Below are positions 8,030 through 17,173 of a stretch of 56,864 nucleotides of DNA, in pieces. The notes beneath the pieces were generated by a model, which saw nothing but the letters and a program-made list of their open reading frames with translations, was not told the DNA's origin and made no database searches. This DNA comes from an uncultured Alistipes sp. (GTDB lineage: Bacteria > Bacteroidota > Bacteroidia > Bacteroidales > Rikenellaceae): assembly GCA_947573795.1 (NCBI GenBank), contig CANPHE010000017.1, forward strand, positions 1 through 56,864, in the 5' to 3' direction. The first letter of the stretch is position 1. Every line of letters begins with the position of its first letter. The position numbers and the translations under genes are program-made.

Positions 8030-9439
8030 ATGCTGAAAAAAGGTATCTGGGCATCGGCCCTCGTGCTGTTCGCGGCGAGCGTGCTCGCACAATCGCGACA
8101 GATGATGCTCGACAAGGTGGTCGCCGTGGTGGGCTCGTCGTCGATTCTCTACTCCGACGTCGACCAGTATGCGCGTCAGCTCACGGCGCAGCGCCGCCAG
8201 GAGGGGTATACCTCCGACCGGGACCCGATGAACGAGGCGCTCGAAGCGCTCATGACCCAGAAATTGCTCTACAACCAGGCGCAGATCGACTCCGTGCAGC
8301 ACAATACCGACATTCCGGGGCGTGTCGAGGAGCAGATCCAGCAGATGATCGACGCCGAGGGTTCGATCCCGGCGCTCGAATCGAAGCACCACATGGCGAT
8401 CTTCAACATCCGCGAGATGATGCGCCAGAACTACGAGGAGCAGGCCCTCGCACAGGCCATGCAGAGCGAGGTCATCAGCAAGGTTTCGGTCATCCCGGGC
8501 GAGGTCGAGCAGTTCTACAAACGCATCGACAAGGACAGCCTGCCGACCATCGCCGAACAATACGTCTACGCGCAGATCACCAAGTTCCCCAAGTCCATGA
8601 CGGCGGCCAAGCAGCGTACGCGCGAACGGCTGCTCGACATGCGCGAGCGTGTCATCACGGGAACGGCCAAGTTCGAGAACCTGGCCCGCATGTATTCGCA
8701 GGACCCCGGTACGATGATGCGCGGCGGTGAGATGGACCCCACGCCGCTGGCCGGTCTCGATCCGGCGTTCGCCGCGGCTCTCGAACCGCTGAAGCCCGGA
8801 CAGATCTCCGAGGTCGTGGAGTCGTCGTTCGGTTTCCACATCATCCAGCTGCTCGACAAGCGCGGACAGCTCTACCATTTCCGCCATATCCTCCTGCACC
8901 CGATCTTCACCTCCGAGGAGCTGGGCGAGACGGCCCGCATGCTGGACAGCGTGGTGACGCTCATCCGCCAGGACTCGATCACCTTCGAGAAGGCCGCCCT
9001 GGAGTTCTCCGACGATCCGACGTCGAAGATGAACGGCGGCGTGGTGTCGAACCACGACATCCTGGAGCGTTTCTACTCGTTCAATGTCGACGTGCGGCAG
9101 ACGGTCACGAAGTTCCTTAAAGAGGATTTCGCCCATTTCAATGCCCTGGACGACTTCAACGCCTTGAGCCGTCTGAAGATCGGCGAGGTGTCGGACGCCT
9201 TCCTCACGGAGGATATCATGAGCAACCAGCTGGCCAAGGCGGTCAAACTCCTCGAGATCATCCCCACGCACGTCGCTTCGCTCAACGAAGACTACCTCCG
9301 TCTGGAGGAGATGGCGCTTCAGGAGAAGCAGGAGCGTGTTTTCCGCGACTGGCTCTCGAAGAAGATCGATGCGATGTACGTCTATATCGATCCCGAGTTC
9401 CGCGACGGCGAATTCGAGAACAAACACTGGGTGAAGTAG
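8030..9439 (+). CDS. surA: periplasmic peptidyl-prolyl isomerase / chaperone SurA
   Basis: This periplasmic chaperone escorts unfolded beta-barrel proteins to the BAM complex. A signal peptide (1-20, ending VLA-QS) is followed by a SurA N-terminal domain (about 25-165, LDKVVAVVGSSSILYSDVD). Two parvulin-type rotamase domains follow. The first spans about 178-276 (GGEMDPTPLAGLDPAF, GQISEVVESSFGFHIIQL). The second spans about 283-400 (FRHILLHP, NGGVVSNHD). The 469-residue length is normal. It lies 35 nt after the lipoprotein gene, and the OstA-like gene begins 3 nt after its stop, so the three genes probably form one envelope-biogenesis operon. Confidence 0.93.
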   Translation: MLKKGIWASALVLFAASVLAQSRQMMLDKVVAVVGSSSILYSDVDQYARQLTAQRRQEGYTSDRDPMNEALEALMTQKLLYNQAQIDSVQHNTDIPGRVEEQIQQMIDAEGSIPALESKHHMAIFNIREMMRQNYEEQALAQAMQSEVISKVSVIPGEVEQFYKRIDKDSLPTIAEQYVYAQITKFPKSMTAAKQRTRERLLDMRERVITGTAKFENLARMYSQDPGTMMRGGEMDPTPLAGLDPAFAAALEPLKPGQISEVVESSFGFHIIQLLDKRGQLYHFRHILLHPIFTSEELGETARMLDSVVTLIRQDSITFEKAALEFSDDPTSKMNGGVVSNHDILERFYSFNVDVRQTVTKFLKEDFAHFNALDDFNALSRLKIGEVSDAFLTEDIMSNQLAKAVKLLEIIPTHVASLNEDYLRLEEMALQEKQERVFRDWLSKKIDAMYVYIDPEFRDGEFENKHWVK

Positions 9440-9442
9440 TCC

Positions 9443-11902
9443 GTGCGCCGGTTCCTTTCCATAATGATTCTTGCCGCGGCGTGCGGCATCGTGCTGGTGC
9501 GGGGCGGCGAGCAGACTCCCGACGCGGCGTCGGGTGCGGGGGAGAAGAAACTCATCGACCTCAAATCCGACCTGATGGGGCCGGTCGCTCCGGGCGATTC
9601 GGTGATCTTCCTGGTGCGCAACTTCGCCGCGCAGCATAACGGCGCCGTCATCACGTGCGACAGCGCCGTGCGTTATTCGGACATGCGGATCGAATTCTTC
9701 GGCAATGTCCTCATCAACAAAAATACCACTTATATATACGGCGACCGTGCCGAATACGACGGCGACCGCAACGAGGCGCGTATCTACTCCGACCTGGTGA
9801 AGGTCGTGGACGGCGATGCGACGCTCTATACCTACCGTTTCGTCTTCGATACGAAGGAGAACGTCGGGCAGTTCGACGGCGGCGGTGTGCTGACCAACCG
9901 CGAGAACGTCCTCGAAGCCGTGCGCGGCTACTACTATGCCGACACGAAGGAACTCGTGGCGGTCGACGAGGTGGAGATGCGCAACGACGAATACGAACTG
10001 CGGGGCGATTCAGTGGTTTACAATATGGCGACGGACAACGCCTATTTCTTCGAGCGGACCAATATCTGGAGCCGCGACGGGGATTATCTCTATGCCGACC
10101 GGGGCTCGTATGCCAAGAACGACACGCTTTACGTCGTCACGCGCAACGGGTACGTGCTGACCGAAAACCAGGAGGTCTGGAGCGACAGCATCGATTTCTA
10201 CCGGGCGAAAAACCACGTCATCCTGCGCCGGAATATCCAGCTCGACGATGCGGAACACAAGGTGCTGGCTTTCGGCGATTACGGCGAATACTGGAAGGAG
10301 CCGGGCGATGCGCTGCTGACGCTCGATCCCGCCGTGGTGAGCTACGATCTCTCGCAGGGCGATTCGCTCTTCATGCGTTCGGATACGATCCGCCTGCTGA
10401 CGATCGACGTGCTGGCCGAGGAGCGCCGTGCCGCAGCTGCGGCGGCAGCCGATTCCGCCGCGATGGCTTCGCAGCGTGATTCTGCGGCCGTTGCGCGTCG
10501 GCCGCATCGCGGGGATCGTCCTGCGCGCGACGATGCCGAAGGTTCGGAGCCGGAGGAGAACGCTGAGGAGGAGGCCTCGCAGCCCGAAATCGCAGCCGAT
10601 TCGGCGGAGATGGATATTCCGACGGATTCGCTGGGGCAGATAGCTCCCGTCGATTCGCTCGGACGCGTCGCGGCGGACTCGGTGGCGGTCAATCCGCTCG
10701 ATACGCTCGTCGGGGCGCAGCGCAAAGCCTATCTCAAGGAGCAGGCCCGCAAGGTCAAGGCTGAGGCCAAGGCCGCGAAAGCTGCCCGCCGCAAGGCCGA
10801 GCTGGAGGAGATCGCCCGCAAACGGCAGGAGAAGACCACCGCCAAACTCCTGGCGCAGAAGGAGCGCGAGGAGGTGCGGTTGGCAGCGCGGCGGCTGAAG
10901 GCCGAATCGAAATTGCGGGCCCGGCAGGCCCGAGCGGCCCGCAAAGGCAAGCCCATCCCGACCGACTCGACCGATTTGCAGCGACTCGATTCACTGCTCG
11001 ACCGCAATGCCGCCGAACGGGATTCGCTGTTGCAGGTGCTCGGCGAGGAGTGGACGGCCGACAGCATTGCGCTGTTCGCTCCGGCGGATACGGTCGATTC
11101 GACGGCCGTGCCGCGCGATACGCTCTACCGCCTCATCAAGGGATTCCGCGACGTGAGGGTCTTCCGGTCCGATTTCCAGACCGTGTGCGACTCGATGGTC
11201 GCTATTTCGACCGACTCGACGATCCACCTCTATATCGAGCCCGTGTTGTGGAACCAGAGCAACCAGATCACCTCCGAGGTGATGGATATCTATACGAAGA
11301 ACCAGCAGATCGAACGTGCGGAGTTCGTCGGCGCACCGATGATGGTCTCCCAGCTCGACACGACGCACTACAACCAGGTGGCGGGCAAGGAGATGACCGC
11401 CTATTTCCTCGACAACCGCATCTACCGCAACGATGTCAACGGCAATGCGCAGACGATCTACTACATGCAGGACGGCGAGCCCCCCGAGATCACGGGCGTG
11501 GGTATCATCGAGAGCGGCGATTGTTCGTTCTTCATCGAGGATCAGCAGGTGGTGACGATCGTCTATCGGTCGAATCCCGAATGGCATATCTACCCGATGG
11601 ACAAGGTGCCGGAGAGTCAGGAACTCTACCTCAAGGGCTTCAAGTGGGAGGGCGACCGGCGTCCGACGCAGCGCGAGGTCTTCGACCGTCCGATCCGGCC
11701 TTCGCAGCGGGAGACGAAATCGCGCCTGGCCCACCCCGATTTCCCGATACGCCGCCGCATCGACGACTATAAGCAGCGCCTCGTGGAACAGGGCCGCTGG
11801 AGCGACCGCATGGATCCGGTGGACGACGCCACGGTGGAGTGGATGCGGGCCTTGGGCTTCGAAGTGGGACAGCCGCGCGAAACGGCGCCGCTGGAGCCGT
11901 AG
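9443..11902 (+). CDS. OstA/LptA-like organic-solvent-tolerance family protein
   Basis: OstA/LptA-fold proteins form beta-jellyroll bridges that carry LPS across the periplasm. Repeated strands such as VITCDSAVRYSDMRIEFFGN, TYIYGDRAEYDGDRNEARIY and LYADRGSYAKNDTLYV fit this family. The start is a GTG at 9443. The first ATG, 21 nt later, would remove the charged MRRF needed for the signal peptide. The protein is unusually long at 819 residues. A low-complexity insert of about 210 residues (roughly 326-536), rich in Ala, Lys, Arg and Glu with DSL repeats, separates two OstA-like parts. Coupling to surA supports a role in outer-membrane assembly, but the substrate is not shown. Confidence 0.85.
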   Translation: MRRFLSIMILAAACGIVLVRGGEQTPDAASGAGEKKLIDLKSDLMGPVAPGDSVIFLVRNFAAQHNGAVITCDSAVRYSDMRIEFFGNVLINKNTTYIYGDRAEYDGDRNEARIYSDLVKVVDGDATLYTYRFVFDTKENVGQFDGGGVLTNRENVLEAVRGYYYADTKELVAVDEVEMRNDEYELRGDSVVYNMATDNAYFFERTNIWSRDGDYLYADRGSYAKNDTLYVVTRNGYVLTENQEVWSDSIDFYRAKNHVILRRNIQLDDAEHKVLAFGDYGEYWKEPGDALLTLDPAVVSYDLSQGDSLFMRSDTIRLLTIDVLAEERRAAAAAAADSAAMASQRDSAAVARRPHRGDRPARDDAEGSEPEENAEEEASQPEIAADSAEMDIPTDSLGQIAPVDSLGRVAADSVAVNPLDTLVGAQRKAYLKEQARKVKAEAKAAKAARRKAELEEIARKRQEKTTAKLLAQKEREEVRLAARRLKAESKLRARQARAARKGKPIPTDSTDLQRLDSLLDRNAAERDSLLQVLGEEWTADSIALFAPADTVDSTAVPRDTLYRLIKGFRDVRVFRSDFQTVCDSMVAISTDSTIHLYIEPVLWNQSNQITSEVMDIYTKNQQIERAEFVGAPMMVSQLDTTHYNQVAGKEMTAYFLDNRIYRNDVNGNAQTIYYMQDGEPPEITGVGIIESGDCSFFIEDQQVVTIVYRSNPEWHIYPMDKVPESQELYLKGFKWEGDRRPTQREVFDRPIRPSQRETKSRLAHPDFPIRRRIDDYKQRLVEQGRWSDRMDPVDDATVEWMRALGFEVGQPRETAPLEP

Positions 11903-11995
11903 GGGCGGCGCTGTGCTGCGGTGCAGGCGAACGAACCGCTCGTCATCCGCAGGCGCGGGTGTCGCAGCTTATGATCGAGGTCCGATAAATTCCGT

Positions 11996-12514
11996 ATGAT
12001 GAATTCCGATAACCGTTCCGAACTTTTCCCCGTCGTCGATCCCGACGGACGGGTCGTGGGCAGCGCCACGCGCGGCGAGTGCCACGGCGGCAGCATGCTC
12101 CTGCATCCCGTCGTGCATCTGCATCTTTTCAATTCGCGCGGCGAACTCTACCTGCAACGTCGGCCGCTGTGGAAGGACATTCAACCCGGACGGTGGGACA
12201 CGGCCGTGGGCGGTCATGTCTCGTTGGGCGAGACGATCGACGAAGCGCTGCGCCGCGAGGCGTTCGAGGAGCTGGGCATCGACGGTTTCGTGCCCGAACG
12301 TATCGCGGTCTACGAATTCCGTTCGGAGCGCGAACGCGAATTGGTCTACGTGCATCGATGCTGCTATGACGGAGCGGTTCGTCCGAGCGACGAACTCGAC
12401 GGCGGACGCTTCTGGTCCCGCGACGAAATCGTCGGCAACATCGGCCGGGGCGTTTTCACGCCCAATTTCGAAAGCGAAATCGCTCGGGTTTTCGGCTGGG
12501 GAGTTTCGCAATAG
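11996..12514 (+). CDS. NUDIX hydrolase
   Basis: The 172-residue protein has the Nudix box GHVSLGETIDEALRREAFEE followed by LG, which fits Gx5Ex7REUxEExGU apart from Ala at the U position. Upstream, LHLFNSRGELYLQRRP and WDTAVGGH are typical of the isopentenyl-diphosphate-isomerase-like/YfcD Nudix group. Such enzymes hydrolyse nucleoside diphosphate derivatives; the actual substrate cannot be read here. Two adjacent ATGs (11996 and 11999) are possible starts. The gene stands alone, 93 nt after the OstA-like gene, and its stop runs into a palindromic repeat that may end transcription. Confidence 0.9.
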   Translation: MMNSDNRSELFPVVDPDGRVVGSATRGECHGGSMLLHPVVHLHLFNSRGELYLQRRPLWKDIQPGRWDTAVGGHVSLGETIDEALRREAFEELGIDGFVPERIAVYEFRSERERELVYVHRCCYDGAVRPSDELDGGRFWSRDEIVGNIGRGVFTPNFESEIARVFGWGVSQ

Positions 12515-12559
12515 CTGGGTGGCTCGGCCGGTCGTACCGGGGCGAGCCGCCGAAAAGCT
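12513..12559. repeat. nested palindrome after the NUDIX gene (diverged copy of an intergenic family)
   Basis: The outer arms GGTGGCTCG (12518-12526) and CGAGCCGCC (12543-12551) pair with one G-T mismatch. They enclose an inner perfect hairpin CCGGT-CGT-ACCGG (12528-12540). The layout, and the GAGCCGCCGAA right arm, match the better copies at 15671-15720 and 33592-33642. It may act as a terminator for the NUDIX gene. Confidence 0.5.
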
Positions 12560-12657
12560 CCCCGTGTGCTGCGGTCGATTTCGCTATCGCATGCTGTCTT
12601 TGAAAATTTGCCGGTTTTTAGTCGGGTAGCGGCTCGGAAATTGCGAGAACGCGCGGT

Positions 12658-13941
12658 ATGCACGCGCTTCTCAAACGTTGGACCGATGCCCTGATGAAAT
12701 GGGCCGGGGTGGATGCTGCGGCCGAGAACGGATGGGATCGTCTGGTCGCGTTCATCCTGGTCGTCGCCGTGGCCGTAGTGCTCGATTTCGTGCTGCGGAA
12801 GATCGTCGTGCGGGGCGTGCGCCGGATCGTGGAACGTACGCGCGTGCGTTGGGACGACGAGCTGTTCAGCGTCCGCGTGCTCGACCGCGGTTGCCATATC
12901 CTGAGTGCGTTGTTGCTGGTGCTGGTCCTGCCCGTGGTTTTCGAAGACAAAACGGAGGTGCGTACCTTCGTGTTGCGCATGGTCGAGGTCTATGCGATCG
13001 TGACGGTCATTCTCTTCATCAACGCCCTGCTTTTCGCCGCTTTCCGCATCGCTGCGGCGCGTCCCGCCTGGCAGAACAAGCCGATCAAAGGGTTGCGCCA
13101 GACGGCGCAGGGCATCGTGTTGTTCATCGGTGTGATTTTCTGCATCTCGACGCTGATGGGCAAGTCGCCGGCGAACCTGCTCACGGGACTGGGCGCCTCG
13201 GCGGCCGTCATGATGCTCATCTTCCGCGACAGCATCCTGGGATTCGTGTCGGGCATTCAACTATCGGCCAACGACATGCTCAAAGTGGGCGACTGGATTT
13301 CGGTGCCCAAGAGCGGTGCGGACGGAAAGGTCGAGGAGGTGTCGCTCACGACGGTCAAAATCCGCAATTTCGACAATACGATCGTTACGTTGCCGCCCTA
13401 TCTGCTGGTGAGCGATTCGTTCGTCAACTGGCATGCCATGCAGCTCACGGGCGGACGACGCGTGATGCGGTCGGTGTCGATCGACATGACCAGCGTGCAT
13501 TTCTGCACGCCCGAGCTGCTGCAACGGCTGCGCGGTGTGGAACTTCTGAACGATTATATCGATCGAGCGGCTTCGGCCGACGGTGCGCAGGCTTCTGTCG
13601 AGGAGCTGCCGGTGGAGGCTCGGCATGCGACCAACCTCGGACTGCTGCGTCTCTATATCGTCCGTTATCTGAGCCAGAAAGTGCCGGTGAACCGGTCGAT
13701 GACGCTCATGGTGCGGGAGTTGCAACCTACCGAATCGGGGATTCCGCTGCAACTCTATTTCTTCACCGATACGGTCGTGTGGGTGGAGTACGAACGCATC
13801 CAGGCCGATGTGTTCGATCATCTGCTCGCGGTGATTCCCGAATTCGGGCTGCGGGTGTTTCAGAATCCTACGGGGCGGGATTTTCAGGAGTTGCAGCGAA
13901 ACGACGCCGACGCATCGTCGAACGGTTCCCCGTCCCTTTAG
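12658..13941 (+). CDS. MscS-family mechanosensitive ion channel (YbdG-like)
   Basis: This predicted inner-membrane channel opens on osmotic downshock. The 427-residue protein has transmembrane helices near 29-48, 79-96, 108-130 and 148-168. The pore helix and upper beta domain follow: LLTGLGASAAVMMLIFRDSI (about 175-194), then GFVSGIQLSANDMLKVGDWI. The long N-terminus and the region after the pore (VEEVSLTTVKIRNFDNTIVTLP) resemble YbdG/MscM rather than the minimal MscS. Its stop overlaps the stop of the convergent transporter gene by 2-3 bases, so neither gene can extend. A weak TGTCTTTG (12595-12602) may be its -7 box. Confidence 0.92.
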   Translation: MHALLKRWTDALMKWAGVDAAAENGWDRLVAFILVVAVAVVLDFVLRKIVVRGVRRIVERTRVRWDDELFSVRVLDRGCHILSALLLVLVLPVVFEDKTEVRTFVLRMVEVYAIVTVILFINALLFAAFRIAAARPAWQNKPIKGLRQTAQGIVLFIGVIFCISTLMGKSPANLLTGLGASAAVMMLIFRDSILGFVSGIQLSANDMLKVGDWISVPKSGADGKVEEVSLTTVKIRNFDNTIVTLPPYLLVSDSFVNWHAMQLTGGRRVMRSVSIDMTSVHFCTPELLQRLRGVELLNDYIDRAASADGAQASVEELPVEARHATNLGLLRLYIVRYLSQKVPVNRSMTLMVRELQPTESGIPLQLYFFTDTVVWVEYERIQADVFDHLLAVIPEFGLRVFQNPTGRDFQELQRNDADASSNGSPSL

Positions 13942-15599
13942 AGCGTGAACATGAGCATCACCTGCACGGCGATGACGCGCAGGAACATGCACACGGGATA
14001 GACCGTGGCGTAGGAGACCGAGGGTTTGTCGCCCTCGATCGTGTCGTTGGCGTAGTTCAGCGCCATGGGGTTGGCCATGCTGCCGCACAGCAGTCCGGCT
14101 ACCGAACCGAAATCGAGTTTCAATACGCGCAGGGCGAAAAGTCCGATCACGACCACCGGAACGAAGGTCAGGGCGAAGCCCATGCCCAGCCACAGGGCCC
14201 CTTCGGGACGCATGACCGTCTCGAAGAAGTGCGCTCCCGCCTCCAGTCCCAGGCAGGCGAGGTAGATCGAGAGCCCCAAGGCGCGCAGCATGAGGTTGGC
14301 GCTCTGTGTGGTGTAGGTAATCATGTGGAGACGCGGTCCGAACGTGCCGATCAGGATGCCCACGACGATGGGGCCTCCGGCTGCGCCCAGTTTCACGGGG
14401 ATCGAGATTCCGGGTACCGACAGCGGGATGCTTCCCAGAATCAGTCCCAGGATCAAGCCGATGAACACGGCGATGAGGTTGGGTTCGTTGAGGCTCTTCA
14501 CGGCGTTGCCCAGGATGCGTTCGACGTTGCGGATCGCGGTGGCTTCGCCGACGACCGTGAGCCGGTCACCCAGTTGCAGCCGCAGGTCGGGGGTCGCGAG
14601 CAGCTGCACGCCCGATCGGTAGACGCGGCTGATGTTGATGCCGTAGTTGTTGCGCAGGCGCAGCGAGGAGAGTTTGCGGCCGTTGATCTCGGGGCGTGTC
14701 ACGAGGATGCGCTGCGAGATGAGCTGGCTGTCGATGGCGTTCCAGTCGATGTTTTCCGTATTCCAGTCCTTCTGTTCCTGTTCGCCGAAGATGATCCGCA
14801 GGGCTTCGGCTTCGCCCGGGGTGGTGACGACCAGGATCACGTCGTCCTGTTGCAGGGTCTTGTCCGAGGTGGGGATCGAGACCCGCCCGTCGCGCCACAG
14901 GCGCGAGATGACGAAGCGGTGGTTGCTCTGCACGGCGATGTCGTGGACGCTGCGCCCGAAAACGGCCGGATTGGTGAGGTGATAGCTGGCGATGAAGACG
15001 TTTTTGCGGTGCTCGCTGTCGGGCCCCGGCAGGTCGTCGGGCCGAACGAAGAGTTTGCGCAGGAAAACGATGGCCAGGATCACGCCGACGACTCCCAACG
15101 GATAGGTCACGGCGCAGCTCAGCGCCGCGCCGTTGGTATCCAGGCCCAGCTGGGCCAAAGTCTGCTGCGCGGCACCTAAGGCGGGGGTGTTGGTCGTCGC
15201 GCCGCACAGAATGCCCGAGGTTTCGGCCATCGGAACCCCGCAGAGGAATCCGACGGCTGCGGCCGCTGCGGTGCCGACGAGAACCACCGCGACGGCGGGC
15301 GATACGAGTCGCATGCCGCCCGAGCGCAGGGAGCTGAAGAATCCCGGTCCGACCTGCAATCCGAGGGCGTAGACGAAGAGGATCAGTCCGAAGCTCTCGG
15401 CGTAGGCGAGCATCGAGGCGTCGAGCGTCAGCCCGAAGTGTCCGGCGACGATGCCGACGAAGAAGATGAATGCCGAGCCCAGTGCGATGCCTCCGAAACG
15501 GATCTTTCCCAGACCGATGCCGATCGCCGCGATCAGCGAGATCACCACGACGGCCTGCAAGGCCGAATGTACGGTCAATAACTCTTTAAGCCATTCCAT
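13938..15599 (-). CDS. YidE/AspT-type putative transporter with two RCK_C domains
   Basis: This is a 553-residue member of the aspartate:alanine exchanger (AAE) family. Five or six N-terminal transmembrane helices are followed by two soluble RCK_C (TrkA_C-like) domains (FGRSVHDIAVQSNHRFVISR... and GRKLSSLRLRNNYGINISRV...). A second membrane block follows (GLILGLILGSIPLSVPG, GIALTFVPVVVIG-like segments, GLLCGSMANPMALNYA). The substrate is unknown. The start at 15599 (MEWLKELL) is preferred because the open frame upstream is arginine-rich, unlike a membrane protein, and lies beyond the -7 box at 15625-15632. Its stop codon overlaps that of the convergent MscS gene. Confidence 0.9.
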   Translation of the reverse strand: MEWLKELLTVHSALQAVVVISLIAAIGIGLGKIRFGGIALGSAFIFFVGIVAGHFGLTLDASMLAYAESFGLILFVYALGLQVGPGFFSSLRSGGMRLVSPAVAVVLVGTAAAAAVGFLCGVPMAETSGILCGATTNTPALGAAQQTLAQLGLDTNGAALSCAVTYPLGVVGVILAIVFLRKLFVRPDDLPGPDSEHRKNVFIASYHLTNPAVFGRSVHDIAVQSNHRFVISRLWRDGRVSIPTSDKTLQQDDVILVVTTPGEAEALRIIFGEQEQKDWNTENIDWNAIDSQLISQRILVTRPEINGRKLSSLRLRNNYGINISRVYRSGVQLLATPDLRLQLGDRLTVVGEATAIRNVERILGNAVKSLNEPNLIAVFIGLILGLILGSIPLSVPGISIPVKLGAAGGPIVVGILIGTFGPRLHMITYTTQSANLMLRALGLSIYLACLGLEAGAHFFETVMRPEGALWLGMGFALTFVPVVVIGLFALRVLKLDFGSVAGLLCGSMANPMALNYANDTIEGDKPSVSYATVYPVCMFLRVIAVQVMLMFTL

Positions 15600-15624
15600 G
15601 TCGAATTTCTTGCGGATAAGGCTG

Positions 15625-15632
15625 CAAAGGTA
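15625..15632 (-). promoter_or_regulatory. -7 element for the YidE-like transporter
   Basis: On the minus strand this reads TACCTTTG, a full match to TAnnTTTG. It lies 26 nt upstream of the chosen ATG. No clear -33 element is seen. Confidence 0.6.
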
Positions 15633-15670
15633 GGGAAAAAGTTGCGGAAAGCGATCGTTGCGAGGAAATA

Positions 15671-15720
15671 ATCCTCTTCGGCGGCTGGGGCGCCGCGCTG
15701 AAAGCGCGAGCCGCCGAAGA
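15671..15720. repeat. nested intergenic palindrome (copy 1)
   Basis: A perfect 14-bp outer stem (15671-15684 with 15707-15720, core TTCGGCGGCT/AGCCGCCGAA) encloses an inner hairpin CGCGCT-GAA-AGCGCG (15692-15706). The right half is nearly identical to the copy at 33592-33642, 18 kb away. It sits between the divergent-side promoter of the transporter and the 3' end of the TolC gene. A fragment TTCGGCGGCTGCGGCTCGCA follows near 15748-15770. Confidence 0.8.
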
Positions 15721-15803
15721 GGAACTATAACAGGTCGTGCGCGATCGCAGCTTGTTCGGCGGCTGCGGCTCGCACCCGACTCCTGCACCCTGCGGCAATC
15801 CGG

Positions 15804-17159
15804 TCACCTTGCTGCGTCGGCGAATCCTAACGGCTGGCCGCGGTAGTAGTCGAGGATCTTTTGCCGGAAAAGGAATTCGTAGCGGGCCTGTACCGATTCG
15901 GCGTCGGCTTTCTCCATGCGTGTCTTGGCGTCGTTGAAGTCGTAGAGGGTCGAACGCCCCGCGGCGGCTTTTTGTTCGGCGTAGGCGAAGGCCGTGCGTG
16001 CGGAGGCGAGCGCCGCCTCGGCCGCGCGGTATTTGGCGTAGGCTGCGTCGGCGTTGTACCATGCCTGTTCGATCTGCTTGCGGAGCGACTGTTCGGCTTC
16101 GGTCAGCGCGAGCTGCCGGTTTTGCAGGGAGAGCTGTGCCGTGCGGATGTTGTTGCGGGTCGCGCGGCGGTTGAAGATCGGTATCGAAACCGAGACCCCG
16201 ACGTATTCGCGGCTGTAATTGCGGAACTGCTGCCAGAAGCGTTGTTCGTCGCGGTCGTAGATTCCCGTGCCGTATCCGGCGCTGAGCGACACGGTGGGGT
16301 AGAGCGCTGCCCGTGCGATGCCGACGGCCGCCCGGGAACTCTCGACCCGCAGCCGTTCGGCGCGGATGTGGGGGCGTTCTTCGCAGGCCTGGTCATATAC
16401 CGCGTCGATGCTGCCCGCACGATGCAGGGCGGCGAGCGTCACGCTGTCGGTCGGCGGCTCGGCGATGTCGAAACCTTCGGCGCTCGGACGGTTGAGCGCC
16501 TGGCTCAGCTCCAGGAGCGCCAGCCGCAGGTCGTTCTGCGCCTGCGTGAGCGTCAGATAGTCGTTGGCCTCGAGGGCTTCGCTTTCGTAGCGGGCCGATT
16601 CGGGCTGCTTGCCTGCGGCGACCAGTTCGCGGCTGCGCAACGTCTGTTCGCGGCTCAGGGCCAGCTGTCGCTCGGCTACGCCGACCATCGCCTTGGCATA
16701 GAGCGTTTGCAGGTAGAGCGTCATGACCTGTACGCCTACGTCCTCGCGCAGGCGTTCGAGCTCCTCGACCGCTGCGGCCAGGTCGAGTCGGCTCGCCTTG
16801 ATCTGGCGGTTGATGCGCAGTCCGGCGAAGAGGGGCATGCCGGCCGAGATGCCGAGCGATCCCGAGGTCTGGTTCGAACTGCGGTAGGTGTTGTCGCCCG
16901 TGAGCGTGCGACCCAGCGAGAGGTCGACCCCTACCGAGGCGTTCAGGTCGGGAAGGCGGCTCATCCGTGCGGAGGAAAGTTCGGTGCGCTGCTGTTCGAC
17001 CTGGAGGGCCGATTGCCGTACGCCGATGTTGTTGCGCCGGGCGTAGGCGATGCACGTGTCGAGGTTCCAGGGCGTACCCGGTTCGGGACCTCCGGCCGGT
17101 TGTCCGGAAATTCCGGTGACTGCGAGAGCGCAGCACAGCAATAGCAGGATTCGTTTCAT
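15804..17159 (-). CDS. TolC-family outer membrane efflux protein
   Basis: This is the outer-membrane channel of a tripartite efflux system. The ATG at 17159 (MKRILLLLCCALAVTG) begins a clear signal peptide. The frame stays open far upstream only because of GC-rich composition across the neighbouring genes, so longer starts were rejected. Two OEP repeats are visible, with the typical motifs WNLDTCIAYARRNN (about 30-45), ARMSRLPDLNASVG, ALYPTVSLSAGYGTG and VSVSIPIFNRRATRN. Long coiled-coil helices lie between them. The length is 451 residues. It is last of five genes (ATPase, permease, permease, adaptor, TolC), 14 nt after the adaptor. Confidence 0.93.
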   Translation of the reverse strand: MKRILLLLCCALAVTGISGQPAGGPEPGTPWNLDTCIAYARRNNIGVRQSALQVEQQRTELSSARMSRLPDLNASVGVDLSLGRTLTGDNTYRSSNQTSGSLGISAGMPLFAGLRINRQIKASRLDLAAAVEELERLREDVGVQVMTLYLQTLYAKAMVGVAERQLALSREQTLRSRELVAAGKQPESARYESEALEANDYLTLTQAQNDLRLALLELSQALNRPSAEGFDIAEPPTDSVTLAALHRAGSIDAVYDQACEERPHIRAERLRVESSRAAVGIARAALYPTVSLSAGYGTGIYDRDEQRFWQQFRNYSREYVGVSVSIPIFNRRATRNNIRTAQLSLQNRQLALTEAEQSLRKQIEQAWYNADAAYAKYRAAEAALASARTAFAYAEQKAAAGRSTLYDFNDAKTRMEKADAESVQARYEFLFRQKILDYYRGQPLGFADAAR

Positions 17160-17173
17160 CGTCCGTGGTTTTT

